Source: Nibrella saemangeumensis (GTDB lineage Bacteria > Bacteroidota > Bacteroidia > Cytophagales > Spirosomataceae). Taken from it: a stretch of 64,000 bases of DNA. The notes below the pieces were generated by a model that was given only the letters and a program-made list of their open reading frames with translations, ran no database searches and was not told where the DNA came from. The DNA lies in the NCBI RefSeq assembly GCF_039541915.1, contig NZ_BAABHD010000084.1:310001-374000 (forward strand), written 5' to 3'. Made by a program: the position numbers and the translations under genes. The number at the start of each line of letters is the position of its first letter. Within the stretch, counting starts at the first letter, position 1. Of this stretch, positions 8,439 to 17,215 are shown piece by piece.

Positions 8439-8450
8439 CTAATCGTTTAA
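8439..8450. promoter_or_regulatory. Second candidate LacI operator (O2)
   Basis: CTAATCGTTTAA matches 10 of 12 bases of the palindrome at 7315-7326 and keeps the central TCG. It lies 25 bases before the ATG of the first dehydratase gene. It could allow the regulator to control the structural genes directly, or serve as an auxiliary site for looping with O1. Confidence 0.5.
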
Positions 8451-8475
8451 CTATCCTAAATCCTTACCTTCTTTT

Positions 8476-9720
8476 ATGCAACGTAGACGTTTTCTGCAAT
8501 CGGCGGTACTCGGTGCCGGTGCGGCTTTGGCCGGTTTTCCGATTCCGGAGGCAGAGGCCGCTCCGCCGAAACTCAAGATCACCAAAATTCGCTACTACAG
8601 TGCGCCCGGTTACAACAAGCCCCTGTTCAACCAGGCGCGGGGTATTGTCGAAATAGAAACCGACGGCGGCATTATCGGTATTGGTGAAGGTGGCTCTAAA
8701 GACATGATCGAGCAGTGCGCCCAGATGATGATCGGCGAGAACCCCTTCCGCATTGAGCATATCTGGCAGAACCTGTACCGGGGAATGTTTTATCCGCCCG
8801 GCCGCGAGAAACTGCACGCGCTGGGTGCCCTGGAAATGGCACTCTGGGACATCAAAGGCAAAGCCCTGGATGTGCCGGTCTATGAACTACTGGGCGGTGC
8901 CACCCGCGATTATGTGGAGTGTTACGCCACCGGTTTTCGCGCTTCCAAAGCCAAAACTGAAGAGGAGCGGGCCCGCGACTGCATCGAGGCCGGTCTGCGG
9001 GCTTACCGCATCGGGCCAACCGGCGGTAACGGCGATCAGCCCTTCGACTTCTACGACAACGCCAGGAAAACGATCGAATTCTGCAAGCGGATCGATGCCG
9101 CTGTGGGCGGAGGGGGCAAATGGGCCATCGATCTGCATACCCGGTTTGATACGACCGAAGGGATCAAGATATGCAAAGCGCTGGAGAACCTGGAACCGTA
9201 CTTCGTCGAGGATATTGTGCGCTCGGAGAACCCCGACGTATATAAGACCGTTCGGCAGATGACGACGGTACCCATCGCCGTTGGCGAGCAGTTTGGCGAC
9301 CGCTGGGACAGCAACAATTTTATCGAGCAGCACCTTATCGATTATACCCGTTTTACCCTGCCCAATACCGGCGGCATTTCGGAATTTAAAAAGCTGGCGT
9401 CGATGTGTGAGACGCACTACGTGGGCATGATCCCGCACTTTACCGGCCCGCTGGCTACGGCTACGCTGGTGCATGTGCTGGGCTCCAGCAGCCCTATGCG
9501 CTGCCTGATGGAGCTGGGCGGGGGCGAGCCTGAGCGGCCGCCTTACTTCAACGAAGATTTTGTGAACTTCAAAAACGGTAAGCTGTACCTGAACCCGGCC
9601 CCCGGCCTGGGTGTGCGGTTTGACCCGAAAAAAGCCACGTTTGTCATGGAGGTAACCTCAAACACGAAGTTCCCTCACCCGATCCTGAAAAGTCCCGACG
9701 GTGCCATCCACAACTGGTAA
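8476..9720 (+). CDS. Enolase-superfamily sugar-acid dehydratase 1 (Tat-exported)
   Basis: 414 aa. RRRFLQ at residues 3-8 followed by a hydrophobic stretch is a twin-arginine signal. The capping domain is followed by ALWDIKGKALDVPVYELLGG, the hallmark of the mandelate racemase/muconate lactonizing group. Probable Mg ligands are D219 (AIDLHTR), E245 (FVEDI) and E271 (AVGEQ). H221 and H321 (IPHFTGP) resemble the acid and base His pair of galactonate dehydratase. The usual Lys of the second strand is replaced (AYRIG, R178). It probably dehydrates an aldonic acid to a 2-keto-3-deoxy acid in the periplasm; the isomer is not predictable. It is the first structural gene of the cluster, just downstream of O2. 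Confidence 0.85.
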   Translation: MQRRRFLQSAVLGAGAALAGFPIPEAEAAPPKLKITKIRYYSAPGYNKPLFNQARGIVEIETDGGIIGIGEGGSKDMIEQCAQMMIGENPFRIEHIWQNLYRGMFYPPGREKLHALGALEMALWDIKGKALDVPVYELLGGATRDYVECYATGFRASKAKTEEERARDCIEAGLRAYRIGPTGGNGDQPFDFYDNARKTIEFCKRIDAAVGGGGKWAIDLHTRFDTTEGIKICKALENLEPYFVEDIVRSENPDVYKTVRQMTTVPIAVGEQFGDRWDSNNFIEQHLIDYTRFTLPNTGGISEFKKLASMCETHYVGMIPHFTGPLATATLVHVLGSSSPMRCLMELGGGEPERPPYFNEDFVNFKNGKLYLNPAPGLGVRFDPKKATFVMEVTSNTKFPHPILKSPDGAIHNW

Positions 9721-9791
9721 AACCACCGGTGCTTTTGAGGCTTACCTGTATTACGTTATTACCTTCTTTTACAGTTAACCACTCCCTTATT

Positions 9792-12700
9792 ATGAGAAAA
9801 AATCTATGGTTTGCAGCCTTTCTGTTGCTGCTTGGGCAAACGGTTGTGTTTGCGCAGGGGGGCAGAGTAACCGGTCGGGTAACCGGTGCCGATAACCAGG
9901 GCCTTCCTGGGGTAAATGTCGTCATTAACGGCAGCACGGTTGGTACCGTTACCGACGCCACGGGTAACTACACCATCAGCGTACCGGACAAAGCTTCGCT
10001 GGTATTTTCCTACATTAGCTACGTTACCCAGACGGTTCCGGTCAACGGTCGCTCGGTGATCAATGTGCAGCTGGTAGAAGACACCAAAAGCCTGAATGAG
10101 GTCGTGGTCACCGCCCTTGGTATCGAGAAGGAGGCCAAGACGCTGGGATACGCCACGGCCACCGTCAACGCCGACCAGATTTCGACCAACCGGACGCCTA
10201 ACTTTATGAGCGGCTTACAGGGTAAAATGGCCGGGGTGAACATTACCACTATGGGTACAGGACCCGCCGGAACGGCCAAAATCCGGATTCGCGGCCAGTC
10301 GTCCTTCAGCGGTCAGAACAACCCGCTGATCGTGGTGAACGGGGTGCCCATTGACAACTCCAATTATGCCCTGGGCGGGGATTTCGGCTCGCGGGCGGCC
10401 AACAGCTCCGACGGGGGCGACGGTCTGAGCAGTATCAACCCCGACGATATCGAAACCATGACCGTGCTGAAAGGCGCTACGGCGGCTGCGCTGTACGGCT
10501 CACGGGCCAAAGACGGCGTGGTGATGATTACCACCAAAAATAAAGGTACCGGCAAAGGCTTCGGTGTTACCTACAATACCAACTTTACCACCGATACCCC
10601 GCTCGATTTTACGGATTTTCAATACGAATACGGCCAGGGTGAAGGGGGTAAGCGCCCCACTACCCCAAACCCAACCTCGGGCGTTTGGAGCTTCGGCGAG
10701 AAATTTCAGCCGGGCATGACGCAGACCCTGTTCGATAACGAAACCTGGCCGTATGAGCCGGTATACAACCGCGTTAGTAAGTTCTACCGCGTGGGGACCA
10801 ACTTTACCAATACCGTCACGGTATCCAACAACGGACAGAACGGCGGTTTCAGCCTGTCGCTGGGAAATACCGACAACAAGGGTATTATGCAGAATAATAC
10901 GTTCAACCGCAAGGTGGTAAACCTGGGCTTTACGCAGAATATTACCAGCAAACTGACGGCTTCCGGAAACATCAACTACTCCAAAGAGAATAACATAAAC
11001 CCGCCCCAGTTGAACACGCAGGACTTCTCGGTGTCTACGGTCATATTCACGCTAGCCAACTCAATGCCGTTTGATGCCCTGGAGCAGAACCAGACCCTGC
11101 CCAACGGCGATGAGTTTGTGTTTTCGCGCTTTCTGGTACGGAACAACCCGTACTATTCCATGAACAAGCACTTCGAGAACATCAAGCGGGACCGGCTGTT
11201 CGGCAACATCGCCCTCAAATACCAGTTCACCGACTGGCTGTACCTGCAGGGCCGGATTGCTCAGGACTATTATGTACGGAATCAGGACTATAACATTCCG
11301 AACGGCTACGCGCCGATTCCCCGCGCCCCGGTCGGGTATGTAAACGGCTCGTACACGCAGGATGTGCGGCAGAATACCGAGCGAAATCTTGACTTCATTT
11401 TGGGCGCAAACAAAACATTCGGGACCATTGGTCTGGACATTACCCTGGGAGGGAATGCCCGCTACGCCCGGAACGATTACAACAGCGTAACGGTGCAGGA
11501 TTTTGTGCAGCCGGGTCTGTATACGGTAGCCAATGGTAGGATTAAGAACCCGATTTATGGCCTGTCAGAAAAGAAGATCAACTCCCTGTTCGGAGCAGCT
11601 ACGGTTTCATACAAGGATTTCCTGTACCTGAACATGACGGCTCGCAACGACTGGTTCTCAACCCTGGCCGAAAACAACCGCAGCATCCTGTACCCGTCGG
11701 TAACGGGTAGCTTTATTTTCTCACAGGCGTTTGAGAACATGCCTACCTGGCTCTCGTTCGGGAAGCTGCGGGCGGCCTACGCGCAGGTGGGGTCGGATAA
11801 CGTAGCGCCGTATTCCAACGCCCTATACTATGCCGTAGACAATAACTCATTCCCCAATCCGTCGGGCCAACTGGTTCCGCTGGGGGGTATCAATGCATCC
11901 GTTGTTCCCAACAAAAACCTGCGTCCCCTCCGCATTCAGGAAGCCGAGGTGGGTCTGGAACTGAAACTGTTTGGCAATCTGCTCGGGCTGGATCTGACCT
12001 ACTACCACAAGACAACCGACGACCAGATTCTGGCCGCCCAGATCTCCGATGCCTCTTCCTACACCAGCAAGCTGATCAACGTCGGCCGGAGTCAGAACCA
12101 GGGTATCGAGCTGGCGGCCAACTTTTCGCCAGTCAACACGGGTGGCTTCCGCTGGGATGTCAACGCCAATGTCTCGTACAACACCTCGAAAGTGCTGCGG
12201 CTGGGCCTCTCACCGAACGACACCATGATCACCGTTAGTTCGGGTGGTGGGCGCAACCTGCACCAGGTGGTGGGTAAGCCCATTGGCCAGTTGTATACCT
12301 TCACCTACCTGCGCGATGCCCAGGGCCGGCAGGTGTTTGACGCCAACAGTGGGATGCCGCTGCGCAATAATGTGCTGCAAAACGTGGGCAATGCGCTGCC
12401 CAGGTACTTCGGCGGTATTACCAATACCTTTACCTACAAAGGTATTCAGTTGTCGGCGCTGATCGACTTCAAGCTTGGTCACAAAATGATCGCCGGCCGG
12501 AATATCAACTACATGCGCCACGGCTTATCGAAGCGGACGCTGCCGGGCCGGGCCGAGGGTTTTGTGATTGGGAACGGGGTAAATCCGAACGGGGAGGTGA
12601 ACAAGACCAAAGCGGCTGTGCAGCCCTTCTACGAGTCAATTAACCCCCTGGGTATCAATGAGGACTTTGTGTTCAATGCCGGCTTTTGGAAACTACGTCA

Positions 12701-12926
12701 GGTGTCACTGGGCTATGACTTTACCAAACTCCTGCCCGAGCGGCTGTTTATCAAGGGCGTCAGGCTAAATGCCGTAGCCAATAATGTGCTGGTGTTAAAA
12801 AAGTGGACGGAGAACATGGACCCGGAAGAAGCGCTGGTATCGTCGGACAACGCCGTGGGGCTTGATTTCTGGCCCGGTTTGCCGCCAACCCGCAGCGTCG
12901 GCTTTAACCTCAACCTCAGATTTTAA
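9792..12926 (+). CDS. SusC/RagA-type TonB-linked outer-membrane transporter
   Basis: 1044 aa from ATG 9792, which starts a clear signal peptide (to about VVFAQ). A CarboxypepD_reg-like domain follows (VTGADNQGLPGVNVVINGS). Then comes the plug with the usual NEVVVTALG entry and the repeated GKMAGV and IRIRGQSS motifs, and a large beta-barrel ending in FNLNLRF with the C-terminal aromatic required for barrel assembly. Together with the SusD gene 25 bases downstream it forms the TonB-dependent importer that carries glycans or glycosides across the outer membrane. It sits between dehydratase genes 1 and 2, so its cargo is presumably the sugar, sugar acid or glycoside used by this cluster. Confidence 0.95.
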   Translation: MRKNLWFAAFLLLLGQTVVFAQGGRVTGRVTGADNQGLPGVNVVINGSTVGTVTDATGNYTISVPDKASLVFSYISYVTQTVPVNGRSVINVQLVEDTKSLNEVVVTALGIEKEAKTLGYATATVNADQISTNRTPNFMSGLQGKMAGVNITTMGTGPAGTAKIRIRGQSSFSGQNNPLIVVNGVPIDNSNYALGGDFGSRAANSSDGGDGLSSINPDDIETMTVLKGATAAALYGSRAKDGVVMITTKNKGTGKGFGVTYNTNFTTDTPLDFTDFQYEYGQGEGGKRPTTPNPTSGVWSFGEKFQPGMTQTLFDNETWPYEPVYNRVSKFYRVGTNFTNTVTVSNNGQNGGFSLSLGNTDNKGIMQNNTFNRKVVNLGFTQNITSKLTASGNINYSKENNINPPQLNTQDFSVSTVIFTLANSMPFDALEQNQTLPNGDEFVFSRFLVRNNPYYSMNKHFENIKRDRLFGNIALKYQFTDWLYLQGRIAQDYYVRNQDYNIPNGYAPIPRAPVGYVNGSYTQDVRQNTERNLDFILGANKTFGTIGLDITLGGNARYARNDYNSVTVQDFVQPGLYTVANGRIKNPIYGLSEKKINSLFGAATVSYKDFLYLNMTARNDWFSTLAENNRSILYPSVTGSFIFSQAFENMPTWLSFGKLRAAYAQVGSDNVAPYSNALYYAVDNNSFPNPSGQLVPLGGINASVVPNKNLRPLRIQEAEVGLELKLFGNLLGLDLTYYHKTTDDQILAAQISDASSYTSKLINVGRSQNQGIELAANFSPVNTGGFRWDVNANVSYNTSKVLRLGLSPNDTMITVSSGGGRNLHQVVGKPIGQLYTFTYLRDAQGRQVFDANSGMPLRNNVLQNVGNALPRYFGGITNTFTYKGIQLSALIDFKLGHKMIAGRNINYMRHGLSKRTLPGRAEGFVIGNGVNPNGEVNKTKAAVQPFYESINPLGINEDFVFNAGFWKLRQVSLGYDFTKLLPERLFIKGVRLNAVANNVLVLKKWTENMDPEEALVSSDNAVGLDFWPGLPPTRSVGFNLNLRF

Positions 12927-12951
12927 TTGAGTCCGCAAACGCTAGAAAAAC

Positions 12952-14487
12952 ATGAAAAATCAGTTCAAATATACCCTCGCCCTGCTGTTCTCGCTGAGCG
13001 TGTTCTCCGGCTGCGACCAGGGCTTTACCGATGTAAATACCAACAAGGTAGACCCAACCTCGCTGGCTCCGTCGCTGGTGCTGAACAAAGCAATTGTCAG
13101 CACTACCTACCTCGATGGTTTTGGTACGCTGGGGATGCTGACCTACAACTTCGGCATTGTGCAGCAGATCATTACGCCCTACGGCAGTTCGCTGTCTGGT
13201 GCCAATTACGACCAGGTCAACAACAGCAACACGCCCCTGGTCTGGACTAACTTCTACCGCAACGTGGTCAAGCAACTGGTTGCTGTTATTGACCAGACAA
13301 AGAGCGACCCGTTACAGGTGAATACCTATCAGGCAGCCCGCATCTGGAAGGCCTACGTGTTTATGATCCTGACCGACACCTACGGGGACATACCGTATTT
13401 TGAAGCCGGACAGGGGTACACCAACGAGATTATCTCCCCGAAATACGATGCCCAGCAGGCCATCTACAAGGACATTCTGAAAGAACTGGAAGAAGCATCG
13501 GCCGCATTGAAAACCACTGAAGCTCCGGTTACCACCGACATTTTGTACGGGGGCGATGTCGCCAAGTGGAAGCGCTTAGGTTATTCGTTTATGCTGCGGG
13601 CGGCCATGCGCCTGACTAAAGTAGATCCGGCAACGGCCGAAGCCTACGTGAAGAAAGCGGTGGCCGGCGGTGTGTTTCAGTCCAACGCCGATAACTCGGT
13701 GATCCGGCACACGGCCATCTACAACAACTACATCGCCAACCACCTGGCTGCCCGGGAAAAGACTAATTTTTATCTGGCAGCTCCGTTTGTGAACTACCTG
13801 AAAGAAAACAACGACCCCCGGTTGCCGATCTTTGCCGTGCGCTACGTAGGGGCCAAAGGAGGGCAGGAGCAGACGACTTCGCGGGCGTCGTCAGACCCCA
13901 GTGTGCAGGTGGGCATGCCGATGGGCTACAACGACGTATCCATTACCACCGTGTTGCAGCAGCATGGCGTGGCCAGTCTCTGGGATTTCTCGCAGGTCAA
14001 CCTGAACACCGTGCTGAAACTGGATTCGCCGGAGTTCCACATCACGTATTCCCAGGTGCAGTTGCTGCTGGCGGAAGCGGCCGTTCGGGGCTGGGTAACG
14101 GGTTCAGCGGCTGAATACTTCACCAAGGGCGTGCGGGCGAACCTGGAGCAGATGGCGCAATACGGTGTAACCATTCCGGAGGCTACCATTAAAGCATACC
14201 TGGATGCACACCCGCTGGATACCAGCAAGGCGCTGGAGCAGATTAATACCCAGTACTGGGTGTCTACGTTCCTGGACGGCAACGAGTCGTTTGCCAACTT
14301 CCGGCGCAGTGGATATCCGGCCCTGAAGAAGAATCCGTATCCCGGTTCGGAAGTGAAAGGCGATTTTATCCGTCGCCTGCCGTATCCCGATAGTGAGATC
14401 GTGGTGAACTCTGCCAATATGAACGAAGCCATTAAACGGCAGGGAGCGAACACACTGGATACCCGCATCTGGTGGGATAAGCAATGA
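12952..14487 (+). CDS. SusD/RagB-type nutrient-binding lipoprotein
   Basis: 511 aa. The lipobox VFSGC (C21) marks an outer-membrane lipoprotein. The body has the TPR-rich SusD-like fold: helices around NTYQAARIWKAYVFMILTDTYGDIPY, and a C-terminal region with HITYSQVQLLLAEAAVRGWV. Sequence style fits the SusD-like_2 branch. It caps the SusC barrel and binds the ligand at the cell surface. The gene lies 25 bases after susC, as usual for the pair. The ligand is unknown. No glycoside hydrolase accompanies it, unlike a classical polysaccharide locus. Confidence 0.93.
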   Translation: MKNQFKYTLALLFSLSVFSGCDQGFTDVNTNKVDPTSLAPSLVLNKAIVSTTYLDGFGTLGMLTYNFGIVQQIITPYGSSLSGANYDQVNNSNTPLVWTNFYRNVVKQLVAVIDQTKSDPLQVNTYQAARIWKAYVFMILTDTYGDIPYFEAGQGYTNEIISPKYDAQQAIYKDILKELEEASAALKTTEAPVTTDILYGGDVAKWKRLGYSFMLRAAMRLTKVDPATAEAYVKKAVAGGVFQSNADNSVIRHTAIYNNYIANHLAAREKTNFYLAAPFVNYLKENNDPRLPIFAVRYVGAKGGQEQTTSRASSDPSVQVGMPMGYNDVSITTVLQQHGVASLWDFSQVNLNTVLKLDSPEFHITYSQVQLLLAEAAVRGWVTGSAAEYFTKGVRANLEQMAQYGVTIPEATIKAYLDAHPLDTSKALEQINTQYWVSTFLDGNESFANFRRSGYPALKKNPYPGSEVKGDFIRRLPYPDSEIVVNSANMNEAIKRQGANTLDTRIWWDKQ

Positions 14488-14541
14488 GCCTATTTCTGAA
14501 TTGACTATATTACCTCCTGAACCCTTACTTTTTATCACAGC

Positions 14542-15894
14542 ATGAATAAACTGGAACAAAGCCGCCGGGAAACGCTCAAAATGCTGGGCATGGGCTCGTC
14601 GGCCGGACTGCTGGGCCTGTTTGGCGGTACTTCCCGTGCAGAAGCCCGCGAACAGCCAAAGCCAGGCTACGCCGATGGCATGCCTACCGTTAAAATCAAA
14701 AGCGTAAAAGCCATTGCTACCGCTCCCCAGGGCTCCAATCTGATTGTCGTTAAGGTAGAGACAACTGAGCCCGGTTTGTACGGCCTCGGTTGCGCTACCT
14801 TTACCCAACGGGCGGTTGCCGTGGTCACGGCTATCAACTCGTACCTGCCCGATCTGGTGGTTGGCAAAGATGTTGACAATATTGAGGACATCTGGCAATC
14901 GGTGTACGTCAGTTCCTACTGGCGGAACGGGCCGGTGCTCAACAATGCCCTGAGCGGTCTGGATCAGGCCCTGTGGGACATAAAAGGAAAACGGGCGAAG
15001 ATGCCGGTGTACCAACTGCTGGGTGGTAAAGCCCGTTTTGCCATACCGTGTTATACCCACGCCAGCGGCAAAACGCCCGAAGAGGTGGCCGAGAGCGCTC
15101 AGAGCATCATCGACCGGGGCTTTAAGTACGTACGTATCCAGCAGGGTGGCTATGGCGGAGTCGGCAGTATAAACCAGCAGCCGGATTTTAAGGCAGCCAA
15201 ATTTGGGGGTGAAACCGACAACTACATGAACGAGCGGCAGTACCTGCGGGCAGTGCCCAAGATGTTCGATGTGGTGCGGAAGCGATGCGGGGAGGATGTA
15301 GAACTTCTGCACGACATCCACGAGCGGGTGCAGCCGATGGACGCCATTAATATGATCAAGCAGGTTGAGCAGTACCAGCCGTTCTTTATTGAAGATCCGT
15401 TCTCCCCTGAAAACATGAAGTGGTTTGCTCAACTGCGGCAGACCACTACCGTCCCCATAGCCATGGGTGAGCTGTTCAACAACATCAACGAGTTCAAGGA
15501 GCCGATGGTGAATCAGTGGTTTGACTACATCCGCATCCACGTGTCGCAGATTGGTGGTATTACGCCGGCCATGAAAGTAGCGAGGTTAGGTGAGTGGTTC
15601 AACGTCCGCACGGCCTGGCACGGTCCCGGTGATGTGTCGCCGGTGGGTCATGCCGCCCATGCCCATATTGACCTGGCCGTCTGGAATTTCGGTATTCAGG
15701 AAGCTGTCAGCTTCTCGGATAAGATGAAGGAGGTATTCTCAGGCTGCCCAACCATGAACAAAGGCTATATGTCGGTCAATGAAGTGCCGGGGCTTGGCGT
15801 CGACATCAACGAGAAAGAGGCTGCCAAATACCCAATTGGAACAAAGTCAAACTGGCAGGTGCGCAAGATGGACGGGACGATTATCAGGCCGTAA
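14542..15894 (+). CDS. Enolase-superfamily dehydratase 2, mannonate-dehydratase (RspA/ManD) type, Tat-exported
   Basis: 450 aa. SRRETLK (R8-R9) plus a Gly/Leu-rich segment forms a Tat signal. Active-site landmarks match the RspA/ManD subgroup: LLHDIHERV (D258, H260), FFIEDPF (E284), AMGEL (E310) and AWHGPGDVSPVGH (H360). Family members dehydrate D-mannonate or D-gluconate to 2-keto-3-deoxygluconate; some have very low activity, so the true substrate is uncertain. The exported location is unusual for this normally cytoplasmic enzyme. The gene follows susD by 54 bases. A long reading frame on the opposite strand here is a codon-bias shadow. Confidence 0.87.
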   Translation: MNKLEQSRRETLKMLGMGSSAGLLGLFGGTSRAEAREQPKPGYADGMPTVKIKSVKAIATAPQGSNLIVVKVETTEPGLYGLGCATFTQRAVAVVTAINSYLPDLVVGKDVDNIEDIWQSVYVSSYWRNGPVLNNALSGLDQALWDIKGKRAKMPVYQLLGGKARFAIPCYTHASGKTPEEVAESAQSIIDRGFKYVRIQQGGYGGVGSINQQPDFKAAKFGGETDNYMNERQYLRAVPKMFDVVRKRCGEDVELLHDIHERVQPMDAINMIKQVEQYQPFFIEDPFSPENMKWFAQLRQTTTVPIAMGELFNNINEFKEPMVNQWFDYIRIHVSQIGGITPAMKVARLGEWFNVRTAWHGPGDVSPVGHAAHAHIDLAVWNFGIQEAVSFSDKMKEVFSGCPTMNKGYMSVNEVPGLGVDINEKEAAKYPIGTKSNWQVRKMDGTIIRP

Positions 15895-15902
15895 GGTTAT
15901 TC

Positions 15903-15947
15903 ACCCCCAACCCGACCCGTCGGACCGCCCTTCAGGGGGTTGGGGGT
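15903..15947 (+). repeat. Intra-operon GC-rich hairpin
   Basis: ACCCCCAACCC at 15903-15913 pairs exactly with GGGTTGGGGGT at 15937-15947, with a 23-base GC-rich loop. It resembles the C-rich/G-rich intergenic repeats that are common in Bacteroidota genomes. There is no T-tract, so partial attenuation or protection of the upstream mRNA end is likelier than full termination. Confidence 0.6.
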
Positions 15948-15973
15948 AACAAATATTCCTAAACCCCTAAACC

Positions 15974-17206
15974 GTGAAAAATAACAAACACTCCCGCCGT
16001 TCGGCCATTCAGTCCGTACTGGGAATGGCGGGAACGGGCCTGTTGCTGCCCCAATCGTCGTATGCTTCCAATCCGGCTCCGTTCCGGGATTACAGCAATG
16101 TGAAAATCACGAAACTGGAAACCTTCCTGGTCAAGCCCCGTTGGATCTTTCTGAAAATTCATACGGATGTCGGCGTGGTGGGCCTGGGCGAGCCCCTGCT
16201 CGAGGGCCGGGCGCTTACGATCCAGACGGCCATCAAGGAAGTGGAACCCTACCTGATCGGCAAAGATCCCCGACAGGTAGTCCACCACTGGCAGGCCATT
16301 TACCGCCACGCCTTTTACCGGGGCGGCCCCATTCTGACGAGCGCCCTAAGCGGTATCGACCATGCTTTATGGGACATCAAGGGTAAACTGCTGAACGTCC
16401 CGGTCTATGAGCTTTTCGGCGGACCAACGCGGGACCGGGTACGGGTTTATGGCCGGGCCAGCAACGCAGAGGATATGAAGAAGCGAAAGGCTGAAGGCTT
16501 TACGGTGATAAAAACGGGGGTGGCTAAAAAGAACCCGTCCGATTTCGTCGAGAATCCGAAGTTTATCAAATACGCCATCGACAACTTTGCATCCCTGCGC
16601 GAAGCCGGTGGCAATGATATGGATATTGGTATCGACTTCCACGGCGCTATCCCACCGCAGACCTCCAAACTTCTCATTAAAGAGCTGGAGCCGTATAAAC
16701 CCATGTTTGTAGAGGAGCCGGTGCAGGCGCAGAATGTAGATGTGTTGGTGGACATTGCGCGGGGAACCCACCTGCCCATTGCTACGGGCGAGCGGATCTT
16801 TACCAAATGGGGCTTTCGGGAAATTCTGGAGAAGCGGGCGGCCAGCATCATTCAGCCTGATCTCTGTCACGCGGGTGGCATTACCGAAGGGCGTATCATT
16901 GCCGGTATGGCTGAGGCTTATTACGTGCCCGTAGCCCCGCATAATCCCATGGGGCCGATCTCGCTGGCCGTTGGCCTGCACCTGGCCGCCAGTGTGCCCA
17001 ACTTCCTGGTGCAGGAGCAGGTAACCCTGGGTGAGGGTTATTTGAAACAACCTTTTAAATTGCAGAAAGATGGAACCGTGCTGATTCCGCGAGGGCCCGG
17101 TCTGGGCATCGAACTGGATGAAGCTCTACTGAAAGATAAAATCGGGCACGACTGGAAGAACCCGGAGAGCTACAACGCACTCGATGGGTCGGTCGTCGAT
17201 TGGTAA
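15974..17206 (+). CDS. dgoD: D-galactonate dehydratase-type enzyme (dehydratase 3), Tat-exported
   Basis: 410 aa. The body is strikingly like E. coli DgoD: KPRWIFLKIHTDVGVVGLGEP, YRGGPILTSALSGIDHALWD, IDFHG (D221, H223), FVEEP (E247), TGERIF (E273), QPDLCHAGGITE and APHNPMGP (H323). These supply the Mg ligands and the His acid and base pair of galactonate dehydratase, which makes 2-keto-3-deoxygalactonate. In front of this is SRRSAIQ (R8-R9) and a hydrophobic stretch, a twin-arginine signal that E. coli DgoD lacks. The neighbours dgoK and dgoA supply the next two steps. Substrate assignment rests on similarity recognised by eye; related acids such as gluconate or fuconate are possible. Confidence 0.88.
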   Translation: MKNNKHSRRSAIQSVLGMAGTGLLLPQSSYASNPAPFRDYSNVKITKLETFLVKPRWIFLKIHTDVGVVGLGEPLLEGRALTIQTAIKEVEPYLIGKDPRQVVHHWQAIYRHAFYRGGPILTSALSGIDHALWDIKGKLLNVPVYELFGGPTRDRVRVYGRASNAEDMKKRKAEGFTVIKTGVAKKNPSDFVENPKFIKYAIDNFASLREAGGNDMDIGIDFHGAIPPQTSKLLIKELEPYKPMFVEEPVQAQNVDVLVDIARGTHLPIATGERIFTKWGFREILEKRAASIIQPDLCHAGGITEGRIIAGMAEAYYVPVAPHNPMGPISLAVGLHLAASVPNFLVQEQVTLGEGYLKQPFKLQKDGTVLIPRGPGLGIELDEALLKDKIGHDWKNPESYNALDGSVVDW

Positions 17207-17215
17207 CTGCTACTC

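Noticed and set aside
14104..15540. Long open frame (478 codons) on the - strand opposite susD and dehydratase 2
   Set aside because: It overlaps two clearly recognisable genes, has no family signature or signal, and is explained by GC-rich codon bias in the real genes.
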